Notes: a model not told the origin generated them from the letters alone. Numbered from the stretch's first letter, positions 1 through 11,774 are shown. The stretch is 64,000 nucleotides of DNA from Agrostemma githago (GCA_958450325.1 OY288256.1:17330557-17394556); one strand, 5' to 3'. Program-made: numbers and translations.

Positions 1-1016
1 GAGTGCCTTAGTCACTCGATCGAGTGACATCACAAAATCCAATCAGAATGCCTCTTACGACGCCTACTCGATCGAGTCTCACAGTGACTCGGTCGAGTGG
101 CCATGTACTCGACCGAGTTGGTAAATAACTCGGCCAAGTACGGTCTGTAGCGCAAAATAGAGTCGTCTTTTACAAGTCCACTCGATTGAGTCCATCGACC
201 ACTCGATCGAGTGACCCGTAACGATTAACACAATAAATCGTACATTGATCTATTTTCAAAACTCGGTAGTAATTTATGATTCATGTCAACACGTGTTTAG
301 TCAATCATGTGTATTACTACCTTTTCAAAACATGCATCTCATATTTGCATCTTTTCATCTCATCTCATATTTGCACAAACCGTTATTATTCGTTATATTA
401 TTACATCATTACTAACGCGTTTGTTATTTCTCTTGTCAATTTAAATATTATTCGTTTATTATACTAAATGAACCCACATGCTAAAATTCCACTTTGACGT
501 AGAATTAATTGCATTAAATTGACTTAGAAACCCGTTTCAATTCCATTCACATGTTTAGGGAAAATAAATCTTTGCATATCATTTTCCCGTTTTACTAACG
601 CGCGTATTGTAAGTCATTTGAATTCTTAGTAGAGGCCGCTAATGTGCGGGCGGGGTTGGGTGTCCTTTGTGGGCTTCCCAACAAGTACCCTCACCCCTTA
701 CTCAGAACCTCGGTTTCCGGATGCCCGAAACCGTTGGCGCACGAGATTCATTCATACACGATATCCGATTATGTCGGTATCGGTATCACAATGCAAAGGG
801 ACGAGCCCAATAAACTCTGACATCGGAAATGGGCCGTATTTTGTATACGGACCACTACGACATAGAGTGGGCTCGAATGGTTCCGAATAACCACAAAATT
901 CGGTGGCGACTCCACTTCGACCTAAATTTCAATTCGATCCATTCTCATATGGAAATTCATTCGCCTACCCATACCCGCGCGTGGCCGCGTCGGGGTGGAC
1001 CTATGTCATGTCCACA
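1..1016 (+). repeat. 3' part of an LTR related to the Tat-type element, cut by the window edge
   Basis: The stretch is similar along its length to the distal part of the LTRs at 1309-3948 and 9129-11769. It carries the same ACTCG-NN-CGAGT palindromes (for example 14-25 and 201-212) and ends with the same terminal block, finishing in TGTCCACA at 1016. No primer binding site follows, so it is either a 3' LTR or a solo LTR. It is clearly more diverged from the two full LTRs than they are from each other. ORFs inside it are not genes. Confidence 0.85.
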
Positions 1017-1308
1017 ATTATACAATCATGGATATGTTTAACTACACATTATAAATTATTAAATTAAAATTACATAATGGCTATGAAAATTTATTTAATA
1101 TAAAATTAAGTTTTAAGTTCAATTAAAATAATGTCATATTAATTATTTAACAAGTTTTTATACTTACAATTTATAATAACATTTTTAATAGGAAATTTCA
1201 TGAATAATTAATTAATTAAATAAATAAAAATATTTTATGATACTTATAAATTAATTTAACAAAAAATCAGAATATATTTATATAAAATATCATATGAATT
1301 TATCTCAT
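1017..1308. other. AT-rich spacer between LTR copies
   Basis: About 290 bases of AT-rich sequence without coding potential separate the upstream LTR fragment from the Tat-type element. The last five bases, CTCAT at 1304-1308, are the left target-site duplication of that element. Confidence 0.6.
1304..1308. repeat. Left target-site duplication (CTCAT)
   Basis: The five bases directly before the TG of the 5' LTR match the five bases after the 3' LTR (11770-11774). This is the normal footprint of LTR-element integration and shows that both LTRs belong to one insertion. Confidence 0.9.
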
Positions 1309-1696
1309 TGTAGACACCCACATTTGGCTGCTAGGTGTCTATAGCAGTTTCCGAAAAACACCCGATGATGATCAGAAGCGAACGTGTTTCTACGCGCTCG
1401 GATATGGGCTCGAAACCATTAGTTGCTGGCTTGGGCTTTTTATGGAGTACAAATCTCACAAAATCGACCTCAAATTCAGGCCCAGTGGGTCGTTTTCAAT
1501 AAAATAAGACTAATTTGGGTCGAAAACGACACCGAAAATAAAACCGACTTTTAGCGATTGGGTCAAACCCCGATCAAAGCCGTTTCCGAGACACAAAAAC
1601 AGCCATGTAAACATCAATAGTCCAACCCAAATACAAGGTCTACAAAAATACTCAACTCGAGATCCAAAGACCCGGACCCTTTCGCTCCAGCTGACC

Positions 1697-1836
1697 CACT
1701 CGATCGAGTGTCAGCCCACTCGATCGAGTGGACCCTCAAACAGGCCCGTCTGCGGCAGCTTGGGCCACTCGACCGAGTCAGCAGGGTACTCGGTCGAGTA
1801 ACCCTAGGCGAGGGAGGTGAGCATTGCCTATATATA
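1697..1836 (+). promoter_or_regulatory. LTR promoter: four palindromes plus TATA box
   Basis: Four copies of a 14-bp palindrome with arms ACTCG and CGAGT lie at 1697-1710, 1717-1730, 1766-1779 and 1787-1800. The centre dinucleotide varies (AT, AT, AC, GT). TATATATA follows at 1829-1836, 28 bases after the last palindrome. The same block is present in the 3' LTR with TATA at 9650-9657. Position upstream of a TATA box suggests enhancer or repressor binding sites; this is inference. Confidence 0.65.
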
Positions 1837-2934
1837 CTCCCCTTTGCATGCACAAAAAAAAAACCTTTTTTGGAACGATATAATAACACACTTTCAAAAA
1901 AACCTAATCATACACCTTCAACCCTAAACCCTAGCATCTAGGAATCAAACCCTAAACCACCATAACTTAACCTACGTAAACCTCGATACTCCCGTGCAAG
2001 CCACAATTAAGGGAGTCCCATCCGAGATACAAAACATGTAGGTTGAGGGTGCAATAATCCCGACTTTTCTTCTCTTTTTACTCCTCGTGTCGTCCGTCTT
2101 TTCCGTTTGTCGTTGTCGTTTTTTTTCATTTTTTTATTTTATTTTATCTTCGCGTTTATAATATTGTTAATATTACTAGTATAAGGCATTAAAATACTCG
2201 CTAATTCGTGTCGAATGTGAAGGATGACGGAAAAGGGAATTCGAATACAAAGGTGTTTCACCTATGTGGTCGGTCGCTTATCCCGACACCCTGAATATTT
2301 GATTGTTGAAGCGAGTCAATTGCAACAAAATCATCTCTTTTTATATTTGTCGCGTCGTTACCATCATAACCGTCACTCATCGCATATTCATCGATTTTTA
2401 ACCGTTTCAAATAAAACGTCTTTTTAGTTAAGTCGAAACCTGTTGATGTGGATGCGACATCACACAATCCACAAGGATTTATTTCGATGTCGGGATGCGG
2501 AGGGAATCAAATCAAGTCCTCTTTAATTCAAATAATCGCAAAGCATCATTCTTTGGATTCGATAACAATTCAATGATTGGATGTCGTATCTAAACGAATT
2601 AGTCAATAAATCTAACTAATGCGAATTCATTGATACTAAAAATAGTTGTCACATGATTTGAAAGAATTAATTACGACACTATAAACGCGAAGATAATTTA
2701 TTTCATTTTAGTTTGATTTAAAACGACTTACAAACGTATTTTTTAGATTTCGCTCTAAATATTCAATAGCGATTCAATAATCGAATATCGGATACGACGA
2801 GTATAAAAGTCCGAATCGAGCATAAATCATACAATATTTTTGTCCGATTCAATAAAATCATCGACTTTCCAAAATAAAAAAGCAATTTCGAAATCAATAA
2901 TAAATTGCGAAGCGAACCCTAGTTCGTACAGGGG

Positions 2935-3157
2935 GCACTCGATCGAGTGCCTAGCCCACTCGGTCGAGTGGCACCCCAAAAATCGAGACAGAAGGTTTTT
3001 TTTTACCACCACTCGGTCGAGTCTCGCAATGACTCGATCGAGTGACTTCTCACTCGGTCGAGTTCTTCAATAACTCGATCGAGTGACGTCTAAAAAAATG
3101 GGACATAAACTTTTTCCGAGGACCACTCGGTCGAGTCCTTCAATGACTCGATCGAGT
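2935..3157. repeat. Second palindrome cluster in the 5' LTR
   Basis: Eight copies of ACTCG-NN-CGAGT, with centre AT or GT, lie in 223 bases. Examples are 2935-2950, 2956-2971, 3011-3022, 3032-3043, 3052-3063, 3073-3084, 3124-3135 and 3146-3157. Copies with centre AT and GT largely alternate, and the flanks of neighbouring copies are similar, so part of the cluster probably arose by local duplication. It lies downstream of the TATA box, in the transcribed part of the LTR. Confidence 0.8.
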
Positions 3158-3951
3158 GGCCTTATCACATCAAAACCGTGAGTTCTACAATAGCATTCGA
3201 GTCTCGATAATACTTTTTTATGACTTCGGTCAACACGTGACAAGTCAATCACGTGTCATATTATTTTTCAAACCATGCATCACGTTTAAATTATTCTATA
3301 TCATTCCATATTTCTTGCAAACCGTTATTATCGTTATCATCGTTACTAACATGTTTGTTTCTATTTTGTCGTTTTATTTTCGTTATCTCTTTTATTGTAC
3401 TAAAAGAACCTCGCATGCTAAATATAACCTTGACATTAATTTAAGATGCATTAAATCGACGTAGCAACTTATTATAATTTTCGCATGTTTAGATAAAACG
3501 TTGTTTGCATATCATCTCATCGTATTACTAACGCGTGTATTAAAACGCCAATCGATATCTTAGTAGAGGCTGCTAATGTATGGGCAGGGTTGGGTGTTCT
3601 TTGTGAACTTCCCAACACGTACTCTCACCCCTTACTAAGAACCATGGTTTCCGGATATCCGAATCCATTGGCACACGAGAGTCATTCAATACACGGTATC
3701 CGATAACGTCGGTATCGGTATCAAATGCAAAGGGACGAGCCCAATAAACTCTGACATCCGAATGGGCCATACTTTGTGCATGGCCCACTAAGACATAGAG
3801 TGGGTTCGAACGGGCCCGAACTTCCACAAAGTTCGGTGGCGCCTCCACTTCGATTTAAATTTCAATTCGATCCATCTCATATGGAGATTCATTCGCCTCA
3901 CCAAACCCGCGCGTGGCCGCGTCGGGGTGGACCTATGTCATGTCCACAATT

Positions 3952-3969
3952 TGGCGACTCCGCTGGGGA
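3952..3969 (+). other. Primer binding site
   Basis: TGGCGACTCCGCTGGGGA begins three bases after the end of the 5' LTR. This spacing and the TGG start are expected of a site complementary to a tRNA 3' end. Sites of this type in Tat/Ogre elements are usually assigned to an arginine tRNA (from memory). Confidence 0.8.
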
Positions 3970-4609
3970 TTAACTGATGCATGACTTACCATTGGCATCC
4001 TCAGGGTGAGACTCGAATAGAAATCGTTTGACTAGTACAATACACATTTTAGTTTTACGGTTCATGCATAACCCTATATTTTCCCGGGCCGGTACTGGTG
4101 ACCGATGTCCCACTATACCGTGATGTACTTCAATATGGATATGCCTAAGGTGTTCATAGTCGATTCGTATGGGTTTCGCGGCATGTTCTAAGCTCAACTC
4201 GACTTAGGAAGTCCGTCCCGATTCTCGGATAGGCTGTGTGCACTGGTATAGACCCTTTATAGACTGACCGAGACCTAGTATAGAGCATACCTGGTGTCGT
4301 TATAATGCTTGCGTGACTATGTGCTACTTGGTTTCTAAGGTCGTTTTTCAAAAACCGTCATTTTCAAAAATTGCATCCTTTTTCAAAATATCCAATTTCA
4401 AAACCCGGGAAGTATACCGAATTTAGGACTTATGATTTTACTCAAAATCGCCTATTTCTAGCCGGTATTCTCCCCGTTCCAAAACTCGAAAATATTTTCG
4501 AACTTTCAAAACTGTGGCATGATACACTTTTCCGTTTTTTTTTAAAAACAATTGGGCCTTCCACCGATTTTTTCGGGTTTTCTCAAAAAAATCCTTTTCA
4601 AAACCAGAC
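3970..4609 (+). other. Untranslated leader of the Tat-type element
   Basis: This is the region where gag, protease and reverse transcriptase would begin in an autonomous element. I see no gag, protease or reverse transcriptase motifs, only short ORFs. It joins directly to the RNase H remnant at about 4610, which suggests a large internal deletion or a chimeric origin. Confidence 0.6.
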
Positions 4610-6245
4610 TTTGACGTGACTAACAACGCAGCCGAATATGAAGCATGCATTCACGGGTTGCAAGCCGTCGCTGATTTAGGGGTAACGAACCTCCGAGTCC
4701 ACGGTGACTCATCGCTAGTCATCAATCAAGCTCTCCAAAAATAGAAAACTCGGAATGCCAATCTCGTGGCTTACCAAGCGCGAGTAAGGGTTCTCGAGAA
4801 ATAATTCCAAAAGGTAGAATACATCTATCTACCTCGGGAGGAAAATCAATTTGCAGATGCACTTTCCAAATTAGCATCTCTGTTGAATATCCCGGAACAC
4901 CTAACTAGCATGCCGATTTACGTCGAAAGATGGTCTGAGCCGGCATATATCCACGCCATCCAAGACATCGAAATAACTTATCCGGAACCTTGGTATCAGG
5001 CTATTCTAACCTATCTGACGATGGGAGAATATCCCCCGGGAACTGAAAACCAGGCCAAGAAAGCCCTGCGAAGGTTGGCCACCCAATTTGTTCGTACAGA
5101 CGACGGACAATTATACAAAAAGACGGCACAGGAGGCTCTCCTTCTATGTGTCGACAAGATGCAAGCCGAGAAGATCATGGCCGAGGTACACGATGGTGAA
5201 AATGGCCCGCATATGAACGCCCATATGCTAGCCCGGAAAATCATGAGGCTCGGATATTATTGGAACAGCATGGAAACTGACTGCCAATCATATGTCAAAC
5301 ACCGCCATAACTGTCAGATTTTCGCCAATGTGCAGCATATGCCATCGTCCCTACTATACACAATGACATCGCCATGGCTGTTTTCAACGTGGGGTATTGA
5401 TATAATTGGCAAGGTACATCCTTCAAGGACGGGAGGTCACTATTTCATTTTGGTAGCTATCAATTATTTCACCAAATGGGTCGAAGCCGAGTCATATCGG
5501 ATTTTGAACGCCAAGCATGTTGCCAAATTTATCCAAAATAAGATTATATGCCGATACGGGATCCCGCATGAATTTATCAGTGATCACGGGACCCATTTTC
5601 AAGATGTAACCGCTGCGTTGCTAGCAAAATATAAAGTTCAGAGGCATACATCTTCGCCTTACCATCTCCAAACGAATGGAGCGGTAGAAGCAGCTAAAAA
5701 AACAATTGTCACCATACTTAAAAAGATGGCTGAGAATTACCAGGATTGGCCCGATAAAATACATTTTGCCCTTTGGGGGTATCGGACGTCAATCCGAACC
5801 GCGACCGGAGCAACTTCATATTATTTGACATGCATATGGAATGGAAGAGGTCCAACCGGTCGAGCTAGAAGTACCATCCCTCAGGATTTTACTTGAAAGC
5901 AAAGTGCCGGAAGCAGATTGGGTACAAGCCCGATATGATTCGCTAGTTCTTTTGGACGAACGGCGGTCCCGGGCCCTCAACAATATCCAAATATACCAGA
6001 AAAGGATACAACGGGCCATCAAGAAAACAGTTAGGCCCAGAAACATCAAGGAAAGGGATCTAGTCCTAAAATCGGTCTGTGCACTACTACCGGTTGACCC
6101 AAGAGGAAAATTCAAACCCAATTGGGCTGGGCCGTATTTAGTAAAGAAGGTCCTATCAAGAGGAGCGGTGATGCTGACAGACTTGGACGGGAACGAATTC
6201 GTCAACCCAACCAACTTGGACCAGTTGAAGGGCTACTACCCCTAA
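4610..6245 (+). pseudogene. Degraded RNase H-integrase region of Tat-type polyprotein
   Basis: The frame from about 4610 reads an RNase H-like segment (NNAAEYEA...HGDSSLVI) of the extra RNase H type seen in Tat elements. It is interrupted by in-frame stops at 4742-4744 and 4802-4804. An open stretch at 4883-5896 then holds the integrase. It has a zinc-binding HHCC region (about 5188-5330), the first catalytic Asp in WGIDII, the second in ISDHGTHF (near 5581) and the Glu in TNGAVEAA (near 5687). A frameshift with loss of a few codons near 5820-5840 moves the C-terminal part to another frame (5841-6245). The protein cannot be made intact. Reverse transcriptase is missing upstream. Confidence 0.88.
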
Positions 6246-6645
6246 AACCTCATCTCAATGTCATTTGCAAAAAAAAAAGGTTTATAAAAATTTGTCCTTT
6301 TATAAATTTTCAAAAATTATAGGCAAGTCAATAAGTTAGGATTACTTATCCTACCGTGGCACATCTTGAACTAATAGTCTTGGTGTATTTCGAAAAATTG
6401 CAAAAAATCTATGCTTGAACTACGTTTGGTTTGATTCCGCTAATTGTGGATACGTAGGCAACCCCTCAAAAGGGTACAACCACTGCAATAACGAAAAAAC
6501 GGGAACGGTATTCACTAATATGTCTTTTATTAAAAACCCGATGAACTCGGGAATTTCAAAAATTACATCACGCACATAAAAAACGGCAAAAAAAAACACG
6601 CACCACAAATATAATAATAATACTTAAATAATAAAATTAAGGAGA
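6246..6645. other. Non-coding gap between integrase and antisense gene
   Basis: About 400 bases with an A-rich start and no supported coding sequence. It would contain the 3' end of both the sense polyprotein transcript and the antisense transcript, which converge here. Confidence 0.5.
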
Positions 6646-8465
6646 CTAGTGTTCATTCATTTTGTCATTTCCCTTGTCCTTAAGGTCGCGCGGAGCCCGA
6701 GGTCGCCGGGGCGGGGGCGAGCGTTCCCGAATCACGAGAGGAACCTCCTTAGCTCGAACCCGTTTCTTCAACAGCGGGTCCTCTGCCATTGTCACTGGTC
6801 CAAGTCGAGCCCGTACGTGCTCAGGTAGCTTGTCTCGCGGGCCAAGTCGGTCATGCACTGCCAGTCTTGGGCCAAGTCTCCTTTCTAAGTCAGTCTGGGG
6901 GCTCACCTTCCCCCGCGCACCTCTAGCACTGGACCCTCCAGCTTGAGTCCTAGTTTTCCCTCTCTGACCTGACATAAGACGAACCAGAGTAGCCGGAGTA
7001 TCACCTTCCTCAAAAAAGCCCCTATTATCTTTAACTTGCTCCCTCCGTAGCAGGTCAAAAGCTTCATCAACCTTTAGAGCAGCTCGGGCTTTGACATTAT
7101 CTGCTTTAGTCCACCTCACATAAGCATCTGAAACCAGATTGAATGAAGAGATTTGGGAATGGGCCAAGTATGTCGGGTGTACCATCGTTGCATCCATGTA
7201 TCACACATCACATCAGTCAGTTGGGTAGATTCACTCACAACTGCTTCAACCTCCGGGATTCTTTGGGTCCAACCATACTGCCTTAGTATGCGATCAGGGT
7301 AAAGATGGATCGTCTGCCTGAAAGACAAGATCACCTGGTAACGAGCCTTATCCCTCGGAGCCAATCTCGTCCAAACATAAATGGGCCACCATGGAACTAC
7401 CCATTGAATTAACGGACCGCTATGGAAAGATAACACCTCATCCCAATATTTTTGAGTAATCTGGCGAGAGAAATCAATAGCCCGTCTCCTTGTCATCACC
7501 TGATTAGAACGGTATTTACTCGAATCAAGGGGAGGATCTATGACTGATAGCCTCTCAAACAGCCAAATCTGAAAAAAAAAAGAAACAAAAATATGAGTTC
7601 CCGAGACAAAATAGGCATCCGCCTAGGGGCACTCGATCGAGTGCCTAGGGGTCACTCGATCGAGTGGCACCTCTGAAAGCGTAACAGGAGGTTTTTACGA
7701 GGGCACTCGATCGAGTGCCCGGGTGACTCGATCGAGTGCCCGCTATAGCAGAAAAATCGCGAAAAAAATCAAAGAATCGAAAATCGAGAAATCGAAGAAT
7801 CAAAAAAATTCGAAGCGATATACCTGCAGCAAACGGGTACTCCCGGTCAGTCGAACCGATTAATCCCTCTTACGGTTATCTAAACCCTGGATAATTTCGC
7901 CCGTAATCAGCCAAGTCGGGCTATGCTCCGTCTCCATCGGATCAACCACGGTAAAAAGACAGACATCACCCATGCACGACAACAAATCCATGTGACCTTC
8001 AAAAGCATAAACATGGAGCATGCAAAAGGAAAAAGCCCTGCGCCTGTGAATCGGTCTGACCCGGACATCATGCGGGTTCATAAATTTCTCGACCAAATCA
8101 ATCAAGGAAATAGTATCGTCTTCAGCCATTCGAGATACTTCATTGTGGGAAAGGCCTAAAAATTCTCGAAGCTTCCTCCTTGTATCGTGGACCGAAAACG
8201 GGGCAGCAGGGCGAAGAATCAGGTTCCAACCTCCCACGGCAGCAATCTCCTCGGGTAAAGGACAGATTTCGCCCCGAGGAAAGGCAAAGACATGATATGT
8301 GTCGTCCCAATAGGACAAACAAGCATCAAGGAAATAACGGTCAACCTGCATCTGGCGGAACGTATATAGCTGAGTAATACCCGTCTGGTTCAGAGCCACC
8401 CTATCTGTGTCCCTAAAGCGTCGGGACCATTCTTGTAGCATCGCGGTCAATCGCTTGATTCCCAT
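6646..8465 (-). pseudogene. Antisense plant-mobile-domain-like gene inside the Tat-type element
   Basis: Read on the minus strand, exon 1 starts with MGIKRL at 8465. It resembles the plant mobile domain (aminotransferase-like) family, with a segment like FAFPRGEICPLPEEIAAVGG. An in-frame TAA at 7862-7860 ends the open frame. Past that stop the frame continues to a GTATAT donor after LLQ near 7827. A strong polypyrimidine-CAG acceptor near 7571 resumes in phase with IWLFERLS, which supports an intron of about 257 bases. Exon 2 runs open to 7116, and a frameshift near 7190 moves the rest to the frame ending at 6646, which has an Arg/Pro-rich tail. One stop and one frameshift therefore disable it. 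Antisense ORFs with this domain are known in Tat-clade elements; their role is unknown. The exon joins are inferred. Confidence 0.7.
7628..7741. repeat. Palindrome cluster in the intron of the antisense gene
   Basis: Four copies of the ACTCG-AT-CGAGT palindrome lie between the two exons of the antisense gene. Their surroundings (GGGCACTCGATCGAGTGCC) resemble the 2935-2971 part of the LTR, so this piece may be LTR-derived. Confidence 0.75.
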
Positions 8466-9116
8466 GACTAAAATTCTTGAAAGGAATAAAGAGTTTTCTT
8501 TTTAAGGAGAAGGAAATTGTGAGGAAGTTGTGAAGAAAAATTAAGACAAGGGAGGGCTATTTATAGCATCAAGCCCTACAACCCACTTTCCATATCTTCT
8601 TTACGGAAAGTTTCCTAATTCTAGCGGGCTTAAGCATATAGGCCTAGTCTCAGATTCCTCAGTGTTAACACGGAAATTAGTCATCCAGACCATTCCTAAT
8701 TTTTATGGAGTCAAAAATTTTCAAAAATACAAAATTAAAAAATGCGATTTTCATTTCCCAGCGCAAGTCATATTTTTTACCTACGTGTTGCATGCAAACT
8801 TTATGTAACTTATACAGGTACGACTCAAGGTTTCAAAAACAAGCCCGCATAGCTCACATATCTCCCCAGCGAAAGGCCCAAGGCGGCATTTTTCACAGGA
8901 CGGGCCCACATATAGGCTCACCCGGGACTTATACGACAAGTCCGATTCCCCACGGAGTTATCATCATCACCTCAGGTATGATTTCTATCTCATGGCTGGC
9001 GAGCCCTTCACGCAAGTCCAATAGACTATAAATGCCCCGATCGGAAGTCTACCAGGTCTTAATCCTCGATTGGCCTGGTAGCTACTCTAACTTTCGCCCT
9101 GTCCAAGCCTCAGTCA
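8466..9116. other. 3' untranslated region of the Tat-type element
   Basis: No coding sequence is recognised. On the minus strand this is the upstream region of the antisense gene, so a promoter for it would lie here or in the 3' LTR. AGGGCTATTTATAGCATC near 8548-8565 reads as TATAAATAG on the minus strand, roughly 90 bases before the antisense start codon, and could be its TATA box. Confidence 0.45.
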
Positions 9117-9128
9117 GAATGGGGGCTC
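9117..9128 (+). other. Polypurine tract
   Basis: GAATGGGGGCTC lies immediately before the TG of the 3' LTR, the expected place for plus-strand priming. Confidence 0.75.
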
Positions 9129-11769
9129 TGTAGACACCCACATTTTGCTGCTAGGTGTCTATAACAGTTTCCGAAAAAACGCCCGATGATGATCAGACGC
9201 AAACGTGTTTCTACGCGCTCGGATATGGGCTCGAAACCATTAGTTGTTGGCTTGGGCTTTTTACGGAGTACAAATCTCACAAAACCGACCTCAAATTCAG
9301 GCCCAATGGGTCGTTTTCAATAAAATAAGACTAATTTGGGTCGAAACCGACACCGGAAATAAAACCGACTTTTAGCGATTGGGTCAAACCCCGGTCAAAG
9401 CCGTTTCCGAGACACAAAAATAGCCATGCAAACATCAAAAGTCCAATCCAAATACAAGGTCTACAAAAATACCCAACTCAAGGTCCAAAGACCCGGACCC
9501 TTTCGCTCCAGCTGACCCACTCGATCGAGTGTCAGCTCACTCGATCGAGTGGACCCTCAAACAGGCCCGGCTGCGGCAGCTTGGGCCACTCGACCGAGTC
9601 AGCAGGGTACTCGCTCGAGTAACCCTAGGCGGGGGAGGTGAGCATTGCCTATATATACTCCCCTTTGCATGCAAAAAAAAACCTTTTTTGGAACGATATA
9701 ATAACACACTTTCAAAAAAACCTAATCATACACCTTCAACCCTAAACCCTAGCATCTAGGAATCAAACCCTAAACCACCATAACTTAACCTACGTAAACC
9801 TCGATACTCCCGTGCAAGCCACAATTAAGGGAGTCCCATCCGAGATACAAAACATTTAGGTTGAGGGTGCAATAATCCCGACTTTTCTTCTCTTTTTCAT
9901 CCTCGTGTCGTCCGTCTTTTCCGTTTGTCGTCGTCGTTTTTTTTCGTTTTTTTATTTTATTTTTTCGTCGCGTTTATAATATTGTTAATATTACTAGTAT
10001 AAGGCATTAAAATACTCGCTAATTCGTGTCGAATGTGAAGGATGACGGAATAAGGAAATCAGAATACAAAGGTGTTTCACCTACGTGGCCGGCCGCTTAT
10101 CCCGACACCCTGAATATTTGATTGTTGAAGCGAGTCAATTGCAACAAAATCATCTCTTTTTATTTTTGTCGCGTCGTTACCGTCATAACCGTCACTCATC
10201 GCATATTCATCGATTTTTAACTGTTTCAAATAAAACGTCTTTTTAGTTAAGTCGAAACCTGTTGATGCGGATCCGACATCACACAATCCACATGGATTTA
10301 TTTCGATGTCGGGATGCGGAGGGAATCAAATCAAGTCCTCTTTAATTCAAATAATCGCAAAGCGTCATTCTTTGGATTCGATACCAATTCAATGATTGGA
10401 TGTCGTATCTAAACGAATTAGTCAATAAATCTAACTAATGCAAATTCATTGATGCTAAAAATAGTTGTCACATGATTCGAAATAATTAATTACGACACTA
10501 TAAACGCGGAGATAATTTATTTCGTTTTAGTTTGATTTAAAACGACTTACAAACGTATTTTCTAGATTTCGCTCTAAATATTCGATAGCGATTCAATAAT
10601 CGAATATCGGATACGACGAGTATCAAAGTCCGAATCGAGCATAAATCATACAATATTTTTGTCTGATTCAATAAAATCATCGACTTTCCAAAATTAAAAA
10701 CCAATTTCGAAATCAATAATAAATTGCGAAGCGAACCCTAGTTCGTACAGGGGGCACTCGATCGAGTGCCTAGCCCACTCGGTCGAGTGGCACCCCAAAA
10801 ATCGAGACAAAAGGTTTTTTTTTTACCACCACTCGGTCGAGTCTCGCAATGACTCGATCGAGTGGCTTCTCACTCGGTCGAGTTCTTCAATAACTCGATC
10901 GAGTGACGTCTAAAAAAATGGGACAGAAACTTTTTCCGAGGACCACTCGGTCGAGTCCTTCAATGACTCGATCGAGTGGCCTTATCACGTCAAAACCGTG
11001 AGTCCTACAATAGCATTCGAGTCTCGATAATATTTTTTTATGACTTCGGTCAACACGTGACAAGTCAATCACGTGTCATATTATTTTTCAAAACCATGCA
11101 TCACGTTTACATTATTCTATAGCATTCCATATTTCTTGCGAACCGTTATTATCGTTATCATCGTTACTAACATGTTTGTTTCTATTTTATCATTTTATTT
11201 TCGTTATTTCTTTTATTGTACTAAAAGAACCTCGCATGCTAAATATAACCTTGACGTTAATTTTAGATGCATTAAATCGACGTAGCAACTTATTATAATT
11301 TTCGCATGTTTAGATAAAACGTTGTTTGCATATCATATCATCGTATTACTAACGCGTGTATTAAAACGTCAATCGATATCTTAGTAGAGGCCGCTAATGT
11401 GTGGGCGGGGTTGGGTGTTCTTTGTGAACTTCCCAACACGTACCCTCACCCCTTACTCAGAACCATGGTTTCCGGATATCCGAATCCATTGGCACACGAG
11501 AGTCATTCAATACACGGTATCCGATTACGTCGGTATCGGTATCAAATGCAAAGGGACGAGCCCAATAAACTCTGACATTCGAATGGGTCATACTTTGTGC
11601 ATGGCCCACTAAGATATAGAGTGGGTTCGAACGGGCCCGAACTCCCACAATGTTCGGTGGCGACTCCACTTCGATTTAAATTTCAATTCGATCCATCTCA
11701 TATGGAGATTCATTCGCCTCCCAAAACTCGCGCGTGGCCGCTTCGGGGTGGACCTATGTCATGTCCACA
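9129..11769 (+). repeat. 3' LTR of the Tat-type element
   Basis: It is near-identical in order and content to 1309-3948. Differences include a centre change in the fourth U3 palindrome (ACTCG-CT-CGAGT instead of GT), where both arms are kept. It ends in TGTCCACA at 11769, followed by the CTCAT duplication. Confidence 0.93.
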
Positions 11770-11774
11770 CTCAT

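Larger units (their letters stand above)
1309..3948 (+). repeat. 5' LTR of the Tat-type element
   Basis: The boundaries are defined by comparison with 9129-11769 and by the flanking duplication. The LTR is about 2.64 kb. It holds a promoter-like block (palindromes plus TATA, 1697-1836) and a second palindrome cluster (2935-3157). The two LTRs differ by scattered substitutions and small indels only, indicating a fairly recent insertion. ORFs such as those reading HSIEW are translations of the palindromes and are not genes. Confidence 0.93.
1309..11769 (+). mobile_element. Complete non-autonomous Ty3/Gypsy element, Tat-like lineage
   Basis: Two long LTRs of about 2.64 kb start with TGTAGACACCC and end with TGTCCACA. 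They are followed and preceded by a primer binding site and a polypurine tract respectively. The flanks carry an identical 5-bp duplication, CTCAT, at 1304-1308 and 11770-11774, so the insertion is structurally complete. The internal 5.2 kb has a degraded RNase H and integrase region on the plus strand and an antisense plant-mobile-domain gene. Gag, protease and reverse transcriptase are absent, so the copy must have been mobilised in trans or lost those parts later. An antisense extra ORF and a primer site of this type are known for the Tat/Ogre/Retand group; the lineage call rests on that and on the integrase. Confidence 0.93.

Noticed and set aside
1614..1941. Overlapping ORFs on both strands reading repeated HSIEW-like peptides (also at 2827-3073, 9529-9759 and others)
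   Set aside because: They are translations of the self-complementary ACTCGATCGAGT repeats in non-coding LTR sequence.
2935..3157. Regular short palindromes resembling a CRISPR array
   Set aside because: Eukaryotic LTR context, units of 12-16 bases, irregular spacing and related spacers; no cas genes.
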